Shown here piece by piece: positions 1-10,135 of a stretch of DNA of 64,000 nt (its first letter is position 1; each line of letters opens with the position of its first letter). The notes under the pieces are model-generated. The model made no database searches, was not told where the DNA came from, and saw nothing but the letters and a program-made list of their open reading frames with translations. Source of the stretch: Cristatella mucedo (lineage: Eukaryota; Bryozoa; Phylactolaemata; Cristatellidae); NCBI GenBank assembly GCA_009760855.2, contig WPIO01000016.1:5899001-5963000 (forward strand), in the 5' to 3' direction. A program made the position numbers and the translations under genes.

Positions 1-125
1 CTGGCAACTGCTTCCTCACACCGGATGTCGGGCGGTACGATTTCACCGAATACTCGCCCTGCAGGCGGCAGTTGGAACTTTATATGGCTAGCCCCGACTG
101 GGGTCCCGGTCTCCACGACAACTAC
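1..125 (+). CDS. Integrin alpha exon (partial at window edge)
   Basis: Read in frame 3, this exon encodes a segment beginning GNCFLTPDVGRYDFTEYSPC, typical of the third beta-propeller blade region of integrin alpha chains just before the conserved GFS block. It ends at TAC followed by a gtgagt donor, phase 0. The 5' boundary is outside the window. Confidence 0.85.
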
Positions 126-3100
126 GTGAGTGCGCAGCCTAGCGAGGCAGTATGGGTTAAGACCAAGAGAATCGTGTAGAAAGTATACCGTCAGCCAGCC
201 ATCAGCGGTAGTCTCTGGTAGTCGCCCTGTAGAGATCGTGCGATCGTATTTTTCGTGCATCAAACCGTGTAGGCTTTTTGTAACTATTCCCTGCTGGTCC
301 GCTCCGCTTCTACGTCCAAGTCATCGGCGACAGCGTTGGCCGGCTTGCCACCGACATGACGTTACCTGCTTTCAAGCCAGGTCAAGTGCACGATGTCTGA
401 GTTTGACGCCTTGCTGAGATAGTGCCAGTACTGCGTAAGTGGGTATGTATCTCTTCTGTGCTTACCCATCCGAGCTATTCCCCAATCAGGCTAGGCAACG
501 TATCACCTGCTCATCTAACTCAAGCTGCTTAGCTCTGTCTCTAACCAATCTCAAGTTCTTTAGAGACCGTCAATTCAGTTCGTATGCTCCCACAACCCGG
601 AAATCACTGGCGGCTGATATCTCGACATCGCCTTGCTTGACAGCATGTAAAAAGGAGCTAACAATCAGCTTGCTCGTCGCAGCAATTTCTGCGTTTATGG
701 CATTGTCTTTTGTGGTCTTATGCATTCAGACAACGTGCATGCTATCTCCAACCAGTTGGTATGCTTCCTCTCCAGCATATGTAAGGTGCCCATACAGAGA
801 TTTATAGTTATTTTGGGGTACTATGCTAATGTTTATTGTTATGATTATTATGGCATGCCAGGTAGTCGTCAAAATGCCATTCTTTCCGATCTCCTATGGT
901 CAGAGAGCCTTTATGAAATTTGTGATTGTGCAAGCTAGCGATAATTTGTCAGATCTTTACCGCATGCCCGACGTGATGCTGGAAATTTAGCATGTGCTCA
1001 GACAGAGAGTGGCAGCCTCTCTTACGGTCAGGCAGCCTGTCATGCTACACGATGATTCTGCATTGGGGCTCTTGACTACCGTGTGCAAAGCTGACTTCCG
1101 AAACTCTAGTGAGCTCGCTGTCCTTTGGTGTAGAGTAATAGTAATAATAATAATAAAATGTAATGCATTTGATATAGCACCCTCAGATTACTCGGAATCT
1201 GTTTCTACACACTTTATATTTGCTGCAAAGTAAGCACGTTATAATAATAATAATGCACTTGAAAAAGGGCCCTCGGAGAACTCAATCTCTTCCTAGGTGC
1301 TTTACATTTGCTGCAAAGGGAAACACAATTGAATCGTGAGTAATATCATGCTTGATAAACAACATGAACAACGCGGTTAGGGGTGACATGCACAGGGTCA
1401 GCATGCAAATGTGGTTAGTGGCAGAATGCACAGTGTCAGCACGCATAAGCACATGAAGGACGAATCACAGGGACCCACTAAGTGCTGCCCTAAATAGGTG
1501 CGTTTTTAAGTTCTTTTTAAACGTGGTCAAGTCAGGGGATGTTCTGACACAAGTCGGAAGGGAGTTCCAGGCTTTTGGAGCATACGAACTAAATGCACGG
1601 TCTCCAAAGGATTTGAGGTTTGTACGAGGGAGGTAGTGGGAATCTGTTGGATTCCGAAAAGCGGGTGGTACGATGCTGGTACTTGGCCTGATGGGGGAGT
1701 AGATCTGAGAGATAGGCTGGAGCCAAAGAATAAAGTGACCTAAAAGTGAGCGACAAGACCTTGAAGTCGATCCGTTGCTTGACTGGTAGCCAGTGCAGGT
1801 TGGCGAGAAGTGGTGTGATGTGGCAACATCGATGCTCACGTCAGACAAGCCTAGCAGCAGAGTTTTGCACCAGCTGTAATCGCCTGATTGCACATGCCGG
1901 TATCCAGCAAGCAGTGAGTTACAGAATTCAAGTCGGGATGTCACAAATGCATGGACCAACTTGGACGTGGTATCCTTATCTAAACAAGCCCGAATTTTAG
2001 CAATGTTATGTAGCTGAAAGTAGGCAGATTTGACTGTGGAGCTGATGTGGTCGTTAGTGGTAGCATGCTCAATAGACAACAAGAATAATATGGTTAGGGG
2101 TCAATCAAATTTGCAGCAAATGTAAAGCGCCTAGAAAGAGATTAAGTTCTCTGAGGGCGCTTTATCAAGTACATTATTATTATTATTATTATTATTATAG
2201 GGGTCGACATGCACAGGGTCAGCATGCAAGTTTGGTTAGTGGCAGCATGCAACAGTGTCAGCATGGTATGTCAGCGCACAGAGAACTAGTGAAGGTGACC
2301 AGAGCCGAGTGCCACGTGATTGGTTTTTGCTTGCTGCATGCAGCACACTGAAGTCTTCACTTCATTGTACTTACACACGGGTAGCTTAAAGGTTTGCTGT
2401 TTATGGTTTTACGGCCCAGTTTGTCTGCATTGTTTGGTAAGGACACAGACACGTCTGGGATCCCCCTCCTCCCATCACGACTTCCAAAATTTGATCAGAT
2501 TCCGATGTGCTCTATGCTAGTGGCTGTCGATGGTGCTGTATATTCAATGAAGCATGCGATTGGTGCCATGCAATTGCTTGTGGCTCTGCTGGTAGCCTAC
2601 TGAGTATGCAAAGCGCAGAAAAAGAGTTTATTTCTCTTAGGGGCGCTATATACATATCTTATTATTATATTCGTGTAATTATGTTACCTAAGTCCCCCAT
2701 AGTTTGAGCTCGAGCCCAGTGGAAAGCCTATGCCCTTGTATTGACAGTCATTTTGGGGAAGGGAGGGAAGGGTGGTGCTGCTGACCGGCGGCAAAGTGGC
2801 TCAAACTTCCGGGATGGAGTGCGGATGTCTCGGTTGGTCGGCTCTAGCGTTTTCTTTCGCGTTTTTGCAGCCTGCGATTCAGACAACTGGCCATGGCATG
2901 TGTGGCTTCTCTGTGGCCTCAGCTTCAGGTGCTGGCGGCCTAGGCGGCCAGGGTCCAGGGGGCTACCTGTTTGCTGTTGGTGCACCCGGGAGCTTCTATT
3001 GGCTCGGGCAGCTGTACACTAAGACCAATGAAGCTCCTGGAGACAAGTTCACCGGTAAGATTATCCTTAAATCATGGCGGCCCTCGTATTGCTAGATTAA

Positions 3101-6100
3101 CTGCTCGTGCTGTCATGTGTGTGAAAGCAAAGTTTTTTGCATGTTCATCCACGAGGAACTAACTACAAAGCCCCGTTTGTCTCAAAATGAACTGCAAAGC
3201 ATCTCAGTTTGCTCACTCTGCAGTGGATCCATTTTAGATCTGACTCACCAGGCACCTGGCGAGTCAGAGATTAGTCCAGGGGTCGGGGGGGGGGGGAGGC
3301 AGTCTCGGTTGTTTCCCTAGATGGTGGGCACAGTTCGAGGAGGCAATGAATTAGTTCGGTTGTAGTCAAAGCTCTATCAGAGGATTGACATATGCCACCG
3401 ATCTATGTAATCGTCGTGGCTGTCTTTGGTCCTAAACTGTTGCCCCTGGGTCTTAGCTCAGGGGTAAAGTGCTTGCCTTCTCACGACCCGAGGGGTCAAG
3501 GTTTCGAATCCTATAGCAGGCAGGCAGGTTTTTAACGGTTGCTGCAAGTGGGAGTGATAGCAGCTTCTGTGCTGCCATATGAATGAGGCTGTAGAATTGG
3601 CCTTGGCCTTTTTTTTCAATTTTACTGTTGTACTCAGTCAATGCCTACAAAGCAGCCTTATGCTCCTTAGCAACCTTATGCTTCCCACGAGCTGCATTCT
3701 GGCTTATATCCCACGAGCTGCACTTCATTTTCAATCCATTGCTTAAGGCTTCTATGCTTAAGTTCCCTGATCGTCTTCTCAAGTCAGCTATACTTTTCTT
3801 TTTTTGCATAAGATGTTGGCCACCGATTGCACACCGAAAGCCACATTCGTTGTTTGTGTGCCCTCAAACAAATTTCAAGCTTAACAGCCACTTGCTCTGT
3901 GAAAGTACTGACGGAATTTAATTCCATAGTAATAAGGATAATAATAATACATATATGTTGCACCCTAAGGGAATCTATTTTTAGGCTGGGAAGAAAGCTT
4001 TTGTCAACTGATTAAATGATAATAACGTGCACCAGTGCAGCGACCGTAATAATAATAATAATAATAATAATAACAATAATGCACTAACCACTTTTAAGAC
4101 ACTTTCTGCAGATCAAGCGAATGCAATGAGGAACATGTGGATATCGTCAAGCCAGGAGTTGCTGTAATGCCAATCGGTAGCGAGTTCCAGGCTTTGGGCC
4201 CCTAGGAACTGAAGACACGGCATTTAATGATTCGAGGTCGCTTAGGAGCTTACCCCAAGAATAATGATAATAATAATAGTAGTAGTAGTAATAATAGGTA
4301 TCTTGCGTAGCATCGTTAGACGGCTTAATCTCTCTCCAGGCTCATGACAACTTGCTGCAAAAGAGTCAGTACCCAAGGGTCAATGGTCACGGGTGAGCAC
4401 GCAAAGAGCACTGGGGCTGAAAAATAGAAAGCTAACTCGGAACAGAACTGTCCTTAGTTAAAACTTGAATGATGCAAGCTCACAGCAGCTAGTGACCACG
4501 GCCGGAAGCTTGAGTTTCAGACTTTCGGTGCATTCGAGCTGAATGCTCGACAGCTAACGGATTTCAGCTCTCAATGCAAGGAACGTCGAGAGGACTAGAT
4601 GCTGAGTAGATGCAGTGTGGGTAGCAGATGAAGTAGCGACACGAGGTCGAGGTCGAAGGACTGGCGAAAGCGACCTGTCGGAGGCAGACGAGAGGCAACA
4701 ACTGCTTCAAGTCGATCTTGCACGATGCAGCCAGCAGCCACGCAGAGCCGCTGCATCGTGCAAGAGCCAAAGGACTGCCGCTTCTTTCGCTCGAAGCTCT
4801 TTTTCACGTGACTGGCTGCACCGCTAGTCAAGCATCGGCATCTGAGTGGACTAAGGCCAGCAGCAGCAGCAGCCGAGCGGATGGGGAAGGGGGGGGGGAG
4901 AGGTAGCTCTCTGGCTTCAGATGACGCGAATTCTCGAGCGAAGCAGCAGCAAGGAGCAGGAGCATCATTCTCTCCTCCTCCTCCTCGCAGACTCGAGCTC
5001 GCTCGGATCATCTCGCGAAGAAGACTATCTGGGCTACGCGATCGCCGTCGGCCGCTTCAGCCGCAACTCGACGTCTAGCCACGTCGTGTCGTCGGCCCCG
5101 CGAGCGAACGCCACGCGAGGCGAGCTGTTCGTCTTCAGCAGCTCGTGGCTGAACTTGCCGCTAGCCCACGTGTCCGGCGACCAGCCCGGCAGCTATCTCG
5201 GCTACTCGCTGGCCGCGGCCGACGTGGACGGCGACGGCGTGGACGACATCGTCGCCGGCGCTCCCATGTGGACCGACTACGGCGCGGACAAGGCGGAAGC
5301 CGGAGCCGTCTACGTTTACCGATGGCTTAGCGAGAGCCTCGACCCGCTGACCTCAAGCCTCGCTCCCAAGTTTTCGCCGTGCGACGCCGTGCGCGGCCAG
5401 ACGGCGCGCAGTCGCTTCGGCTCGGCCGTCGTCGCCGCCGGCGACCTCGACCTGGACGGAGCGGCGGACGTGGCCGTCGGCGCTCCGTACGGCGGTCCGG
5501 ACGGCCGAGGCGCCGTGTACATCTACCGTGGCACTCGCGGCGGGTGCCTTCGCGAGCCGCACTCGCAGCTCATACTCGCCTCCGACGTCGTCGCTGGCGC
5601 GTCGCCTCCGCCGCTGACGTTCGGCTGGTCGCTGGCTGGCGGCGTCGATGTGGACGGCAACGGCTACGCCGACCTGGCCGTGGGCGCCTACAAGTCCAGC
5701 TCGGCCTATCTGCTCCGGTCGCGTCCCATCATAGGCACGACCGTGTCGGTGACGACGCAGCCCACTGCCGTCCGCCTCGGCGGCGACTGCGCTGCCGAAG
5801 GAGGCACAGCGTCGGACGGCGGCAGCAACGAGGCAGCAGCGTCGCCATCGTCGCCATCGACCCTTGCCGCCGTCGCCTCCATCGCCGCCGAGTTCAGCGT
5901 GCGAGTGTGCGTCGACTTCACGCCGGCCGGCGGACTGAGCGAGCCGCGCAGCGCCACCTTTCGGGCGACGATTGCTCTGGACGCCGACCGGCCGCCGTCG
6001 TCCGGGCGCGCCTTCTTCCGGCCCGGCGGTCTGTCAGCCGCCTCGTTCGAGCTGACCTCGCCCGGGCCGGGTCGGTGCGGCGAGCTGCACGCCTACGTGC

Positions 6101-7635
6101 CGCGCGGAGCACGCGACAAGGTGTCGCCGATCGCCGTCTCCGTGGCGCACGCACTGCTGAACACGTCGCTCAGCGGTGGCGGCAGCGGTTCGCTTGAGGC
6201 CGTCGTCGACGGCTTCCAGGCGAACGCTACCCGCACGCTGGTGGCCATCGAGAAGAACTGCAGCAGCGGCGGCGGTGGCCGCGGCGACGACGAAGGAGCG
6301 TGCCGCCCGCGGCTCGCTCTGGCCGCTGTCCCCGGCCGGCCCTACTACGTGGCAGGAGCGGACGAGAGCGTGCTGCTGAGCGTGGTCGTGTCGAACGCCG
6401 GCGACGACGCCTACGCCACGTACGTAGCTATCGAGCTTCCGGCCGGCGTCTCGTACGTCAACGCGCATTCGGTCGCTGCGTGCCCGCCCATCGCGTGCAG
6501 CCAGGACTTGCCGGCCGCCGCCGACGACGACGAGCCGACTCGCGTCACCTGCGACGTCGGCAACCCGCTTCCGTCGGGCAGGACGGCCAACTTCACCGTG
6601 CGCACGCGAGTGGGCAACGCGAGCCGGCTGCGCTCGGCCGAGCTCGCCTACGCCGTCACGGCCGCGAGCGCGTTCGGCAGCCGCACGACGCGCGTCTCGG
6701 TCGTGGCCGTCGTCTCGCTTCGAGCGGCCGCCGCGCTCTACGTCACGGGCGCGTCGCTGCCCGACGCCGACGTGACGTACAACGACACGCAGGTGGCCGC
6801 CGGCGGGCCGGGCCCGTCCGTCAGCCACCGCTACGAGGCGTTCACCGAGGGCCCGACCGACATCGACGAAGCCGAGCTGGTCATCCTCTGGCCGGCGACG
6901 CTGCATGGCAACGGAAGCGATCACCTGCTGTACCTGCTGCGGCCGCCACTCGTAGCCTCCGGCAACGGCACCTGCTCGGTGACGCCCGCGGCGAAGCCGC
7001 CGCCGGGCAGCGGCTCCCGCCCGGCGGTCGTCGGCCGCCCGGCGGTCGTCGGCAGCTCGGCCGGCGCCACTACTGCGAGGGACTCGTACGCCTGCGGAGG
7101 AGGCGGCAGCGAGGCAGCGCACGGCGGGGAAGGCGAGGCCACCACGTGCACGCTCATCGTCTGCCGACTGTTCTCGCTGAGCCGCACGGCGGCCCCGAGC
7201 GTCGTCATCATCGACGCCGCCCTGTGGCTCGGCCCGACGTTCGCTCGGCTCACGAGCGGTCACAGCCGCCGTGCGACTGTCTACTCGGTGGTGCGAGGGC
7301 GCGCGCTTCGCTACCCGCTCGGCATGCTGGATGTCGACGGAGGAGGCGGCGGCAGCAGCGGCGGCGGCAGCGACGGAGCGGCGGCGACGGCTTCTGGCCA
7401 GCTGCTGCGCGTCGGCAGCTACTTTGACAAGTACAGGCTGCCGACGCCGGTGGCGCCGCTCGACTGGAAGTGGATCGTCATCGGAGCCGGCGGCGGCCTT
7501 CTGCTGCTCGTCGTCATAATTCTCATCTTTTGGCGCTGCGGATTCTTCAAGAGGAATCGGCCGCCGACACTGAGCGGCATCACCGAAAAGGAGACGGTGC
7601 TGCTCGGCGGCGAGGAGGCAGAGGCGGCAACGTAG
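1..7635 (+). CDS. Integrin alpha subunit, 3' part of gene; exons 1-125, 2871-3054, 4991-7635
   Basis: The product is the alpha chain of an integrin, a cell-surface adhesion receptor that pairs with a beta chain. Exon phases agree: the first exon ends in phase 0 at a gtgagt donor, the second runs from phase 0 to phase 1, and the third begins in phase 1, giving about 984 residues here. The joined protein shows a Cys-bearing FG-GAP blade segment, the family signature GAPGSFYWLGQ, three calcium loops of DxDxDGxxD type, thigh and calf regions rich in Cys and N-glycosylation sites, one transmembrane helix and the juxtamembrane GFFKR motif. The start codon, signal peptide and first propeller blades lie left of the window. 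No inserted I/A domain is seen in the visible part. Ligand class cannot be told from sequence. Confidence 0.95.
439..800 (+). mobile_element. LINE (CR1/L2-like) reverse-transcriptase C-terminal fragment
   Basis: The translation holds the C-terminal LINE block of form NLKFFRDRQFSSYAPTTRKS followed by a TACKKEL run. This corresponds to the conserved FxDRAFSxxAPxxWNSLPxxIR...FKxxLKTxLF ending of L2/CR1-type ORF2. It is truncated and has no intact upstream domain. Confidence 0.75.
1230..2085 (-). mobile_element. LINE (CR1/L2-like) 3' end, frameshifted
   Basis: The minus strand reads SAYFQLHNIAKIRACL and LVHAFVTSRLEFCNSLLAG, then after a frame loss SFGDRAFSSYAPKAWNSLP and FKKNLKTHLF. These are typical C-terminal reverse-transcriptase motifs of CR1/L2 elements. 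The 3' UTR and hairpin tail follow at about 1250-1320. Confidence 0.85.
2085..2200 (+). mobile_element. LINE tail: hairpin plus (ATT)n
   Basis: A tail copy with TTTGCAGCAAATGTAAAGCG, a stem pairing AAAGCGCC with GGGCGCTTT, and a terminal ATT run. It lies tail-out beside the minus-strand LINE fragment. Confidence 0.75.
2871..3054 (+). CDS. Integrin alpha exon with the GAPGSFYWLGQ signature
   Basis: A pyrimidine-rich tract ending in TTTTTGCAG precedes the exon and a gtaaga donor follows. It encodes HGMCGFSVASAS and then GAPGSFYWLGQLYT, the block seen in nearly all alpha subunits as GFSxxF...GxPGSxYWQGQ. The exon leaves one base, which joins AC of the next exon to make GAC (Asp). An extra Gly-rich stretch separates the two conserved blocks. 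Confidence 0.93.
3055..4990 (+). other. Integrin intron with a SINE and degenerate LINE pieces
   Basis: The intron contains a tRNA-derived SINE at about 3447-3625, degraded LINE tail sequence with ATA/ATT runs at about 4030-4420 and an A+G-rich stretch before the acceptor. A reading frame runs in from 4921 without a stop, but the integrin homology starts exactly after the CTCCTCGCAG acceptor. Confidence 0.7.
3447..3625 (+). mobile_element. tRNA-derived SINE, family A (degenerate)
   Basis: An A-box-like TTAGCTCAGGGGTAAAG is followed by a B-box-like GGTTTCGAATCC. Then comes the family body, in which an inverted CCACTxCAAGxGGTGGTGATAG-type hairpin is relaxed to a TGCAAGTGGGAGTGATAGCAG form. It is one of about eight related copies in the window. 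Confidence 0.7.
4991..7635 (+). CDS. Integrin alpha terminal coding exon: FG-GAP repeats, thigh/calf, TM and GFFKR tail
   Basis: One 2,645-bp exon codes for most of the protein. FG-GAP blades appear at once (YLGYAIAVGRF, YLGYSLAAADVDGDGVDD, RFGSAVVAAGDLDLDG, FGWSLAGGVDVDGNGYAD), three with intact calcium loops. The leg region follows, with Cys pairs and many NxS/T sites. A transmembrane helix lies at about 7471-7536, then WRCGFFKR (GFFKR at 7540-7554) and a 24-residue cytoplasmic remainder ending at TAG. The acceptor is CTCCTCGCAG. Codon use is extremely G+C-rich, unlike the flanking DNA, which also creates long meaningless open frames in the other five frames. Gly/Ser/Ala-rich insertions lie at about 6260-6300, 7000-7130 and 7339-7395. 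They look like low-complexity growth rather than conserved integrin sequence. Confidence 0.96.
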
Positions 7636-8750
7636 TGGCCGAATTCGAAGCTCGGTACAGAGTGCCTGCACTGTCTGTCCGTCTGCCTGCCTGAGCCTGT
7701 AGCAGCAGCAGCAGCAGCAGCAGCAACTCGTCTTCGACTGTCGATCGTCGTTGTAGGGCGAAGAGCAGCAAGAGGCCGCCGACCTGGCGGCCGCCTTTGA
7801 CTTCCGTCGACACTTTGTCTTCCGTCGACACTTTGTCTTCCGTTTGCAGCGAGTCTCGTAGTGAGTCTCGAGCATTCTCGTAATCCGTTTGTAGCGAATC
7901 TCGTAGTCTGCAGTTAGAATCAGAGCGTAGGGCAATCAAAGAAGCCGCACAAGAGGACTGCTCAGCGACCTTGTAGCTGACCTTGTTGAGGCTTGGATGC
8001 TGAGTTTTTAAGCACTCTTCAGACTGCTCTGTTAGGCTGACTCTTGTTGTTGCAGCAACCGCAGCGTCTCGGCAGTACTACCTTTCTGGGGGGGGGGGCG
8101 CTGCGCAGCCTTTGGTTTGCAGCTGTGGCTCGATGCATTGTTGCCGGCGTGGCTGAAGTCTGACACAAGCCCATAATGCTTGCAGCTTCTTCCTTCCGTG
8201 CGAGTGCAAACGCTTGTGTAGCCTGTGTAGCCTGTATGGCTATGCCGGGCAAAATAGACAAATCGATGTGACGATCGTCCGCAGCAGCATCTGCAGGCGT
8301 TATTGTCTTGGGAGGCTGGTCAGTCGGTTTTAATGGAGGTAGGATGATTCCGGACCAATTTTGGCTTTGGTTGGTCGTAGCTACACAAAAGCCTTTTCTT
8401 TCCAACGACCGGAAGCTTCTCACAATTTGTGCTGCTCCAAAAACGCAAACTCGGCACCAAAACTTGGTTTTAGCTTTTTTCTGCCAAGCCAACTAGAGTG
8501 GGGGGGGGGGGGTAAATGAATACTCGTGAAGCATACAAGATGGCGCAATAAACAAGACAGCCGCGACTGAACAGCCCAATCGCCGATTTGACGAATGGCT
8601 ACAAGCGATACTAACAGGTATAACAATGAGCCATATTTGTAGCGTCCGAAGAGAACTGGATCTATTTCTAGGCAATTTACAGAAGCTGTAAACGAAGCAT
8701 GTTAATCATTAATTGATAACATGCCCAGTGTCAGCACGCATAAGCACACA
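7636..8750. other. Integrin 3' flank, no gene recognised
   Basis: After the stop there is a short (CAG)n run at about 7700-7724, a small direct repeat of a CTTCCGTCGACACTTTGT unit near 7800-7840 and G-runs near 8090 and 8500. Part is probably the 3' UTR. Short open frames here show no recognisable domain. Confidence 0.6.
8547..8552 (+). promoter_or_regulatory. Candidate polyadenylation signal AATAAA, integrin alpha
   Basis: A canonical AATAAA about 910 bp downstream of the integrin stop codon is a plausible 3' end signal. The 3' UTR length is inferred; no transcript evidence is available. Confidence 0.4.
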
Positions 8751-8754
8751 TGAG

Positions 8755-8925
8755 CCGTGATGGCACACTAGGTAAGGCGGTTGCTTTCATGACCTCGGCC
8801 CCGAGGTCGTGGGTTCGATTCCTGCGGTGGGCGATTCTTTATCGCCACTACAAGCGGTGGTGATAGCCGTAAAGGCTCTTCTGTCGCTAAACAAAAAGAG
8901 GCTGTTTAATCAGCTAGGATGACAA
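8755..8925 (+). mobile_element. tRNA-derived SINE, family A
   Basis: A clear copy: tRNA-like head with B box GGGTTCGATTCC, then the body with a small hairpin around ACTACAAGCGGTGGTGATAG, ending near AGAGGCTGTTTAATCAGCTA. It matches the copy at about 53862-54030 almost base for base. Confidence 0.8.
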
Positions 8926-8929
8926 TGCG

Positions 8930-9165
8930 CAGGGATCCAGCAAATGCTATGAGAAGCAGGTGGTTTTAGCTTTATTTTAAATGTCGAGTCAGGGGATGTC
9001 GTGATGTCAGTCGGGACCGTGTTCCACGCTTTGGGGACATGCGAACTAAAGGCACGATCTCAAAAGGATCTGACGTTGGTTAGAGGCACAGCTAAACGAC
9101 TTGAATCGTGAGAGCGGGAGGTGCGATACCTAGCCCGATTGGGAAGTTGTTCGGATAGGTAGGCT
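8930..9165 (-). mobile_element. LINE C-terminal fragment
   Basis: The complement encodes a decayed version of the FGDRAF...FKxxLK LINE ending, with the same GTCAGGGGATGTCGTGATGT-type nucleotides seen in the other copies. It directly follows a family A SINE. Confidence 0.6.
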
Positions 9166-10127
9166 GGAGTGGAAGGGGAGAGCCATCATGACACCCTCCG
9201 ACCGCTGCTGCGGCGATCTGTGTAAGAGGTCCCTTTCCGAGGGCATTTCTGGGCATGACTGCAAGTTCCAACTAGAAAGCGACCGGAGGCCATCTGCCAC
9301 GGCTCTGAGGCCGGAAAAAGAATTTCGCCTCGAGCGGGAGTTACATCCCTTAATCGCTGGGTTACCGGTCCACTGCCCTGCTGATTGAGCTAGTGAGACT
9401 GACTTGCCTTCCGTTTGACGCCCGACGTTGTAGTAAACTGTCCACCGAACCCGCTGTCCATTTTCGGATGAGGACAGTTGATATGCCACACCCTGGGTCT
9501 TGGCCCAGGGTTAAGGTGCTCCACTTCGCGATGGAGGTCGTATAGTTCAACTACTTCATCATGCAATTATTTGTTGCATTTATTTATTGTTTATTTATTA
9601 TTATAATTATTTACTGCAGGCAGGAGTGATAGCCAATATCGCTCCTCTGCCCGCTATGCAAATGAGGCTGGTAACCTTTACAGTAAGAAAAAAGCTCGAT
9701 TGACCACTCGAGCCATCACTTTAACGTTGCTGCTTTTCTGTAATGCACAGGCACAGAACTGAGGGGTTTTCCGGGTACCTCTCCATAAGTTTGCGATTAG
9801 TTAGTGCAGAGACTTAGAGACTAACTTACAATTTTCAGCGAATCTTGCAATCAACTGTGATAGCCATTGAGTTTGAGTGACGCTATTTTCCAAGCAAATC
9901 TATCGTTGAGCGACTAATCGATGGGTGATCTGCATTCTAGCACCAGGGTGCTCGTTAAACCAGCAGTTGTCAAAAGCAGGATGTGTCTTGCCCTTACTTG
10001 GCCCTTGTCTAAGGACGTCCAAAATTCGACCTACCGAGTACATACAGTGCTGCGTATTTTTACAATCCAGATCTCAAGATGGACATCGATTTTATCCAGA
10101 CAGTCAGACGAGTTAATGTCCGGCTCA
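9166..10127. other. Intergenic stretch without a recognised gene
   Basis: Apart from the SINE at about 9487-9700 I find no domain, RNA gene or clear repeat. Short open frames do not resemble known proteins. Confidence 0.5.
9487..9700 (+). mobile_element. tRNA-derived SINE, family A (diverged, with internal TTTA-rich insertion)
   Basis: A tRNA-like head (GGTCTTGGCCCAGGGTTAAGG) is followed by an AT-rich insertion at about 9560-9610, then the family body ending in GCTATGCAAATGAGGCTGGTA. The B box is damaged. Confidence 0.6.
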
Positions 10128-10135
10128 ATCTACAC

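Larger units (their letters stand above)
126..2870 (+). other. Integrin intron filled with LINE 3'-end debris
   Basis: This intron holds pieces of a CR1/L2-like LINE in both orientations (about 439-800 on +, 1230-2085 on -, 2085-2200 tail on +) and a degenerate tail at about 2600-2690. I see no exon in it beyond chance open frames. Confidence 0.7.

Noticed and set aside
4921-4990. The Met at 4921 as start of an intronless integrin gene
   Set aside because: Integrin similarity begins exactly at the acceptor at 4991, and phase-matched upstream exons with signature motifs exist.
5379-7427. Long Arg-rich open frames on the plus strand in other frames of the integrin exon
   Set aside because: Shadow frames produced by the strong GC3 bias; no homology and no independent start or splice context.
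6034-7935. A 633-codon open frame on the minus strand across the integrin exon
   Set aside because: It is antisense to a G+C-rich coding exon, is Arg/Ala-rich with no domain, and disappears where base composition changes.
8755-8925. Possible functional tRNA genes where A and B boxes occur
   Set aside because: No full cloverleaf or anticodon arm can be drawn, and the same body follows each copy, so they are SINE heads.
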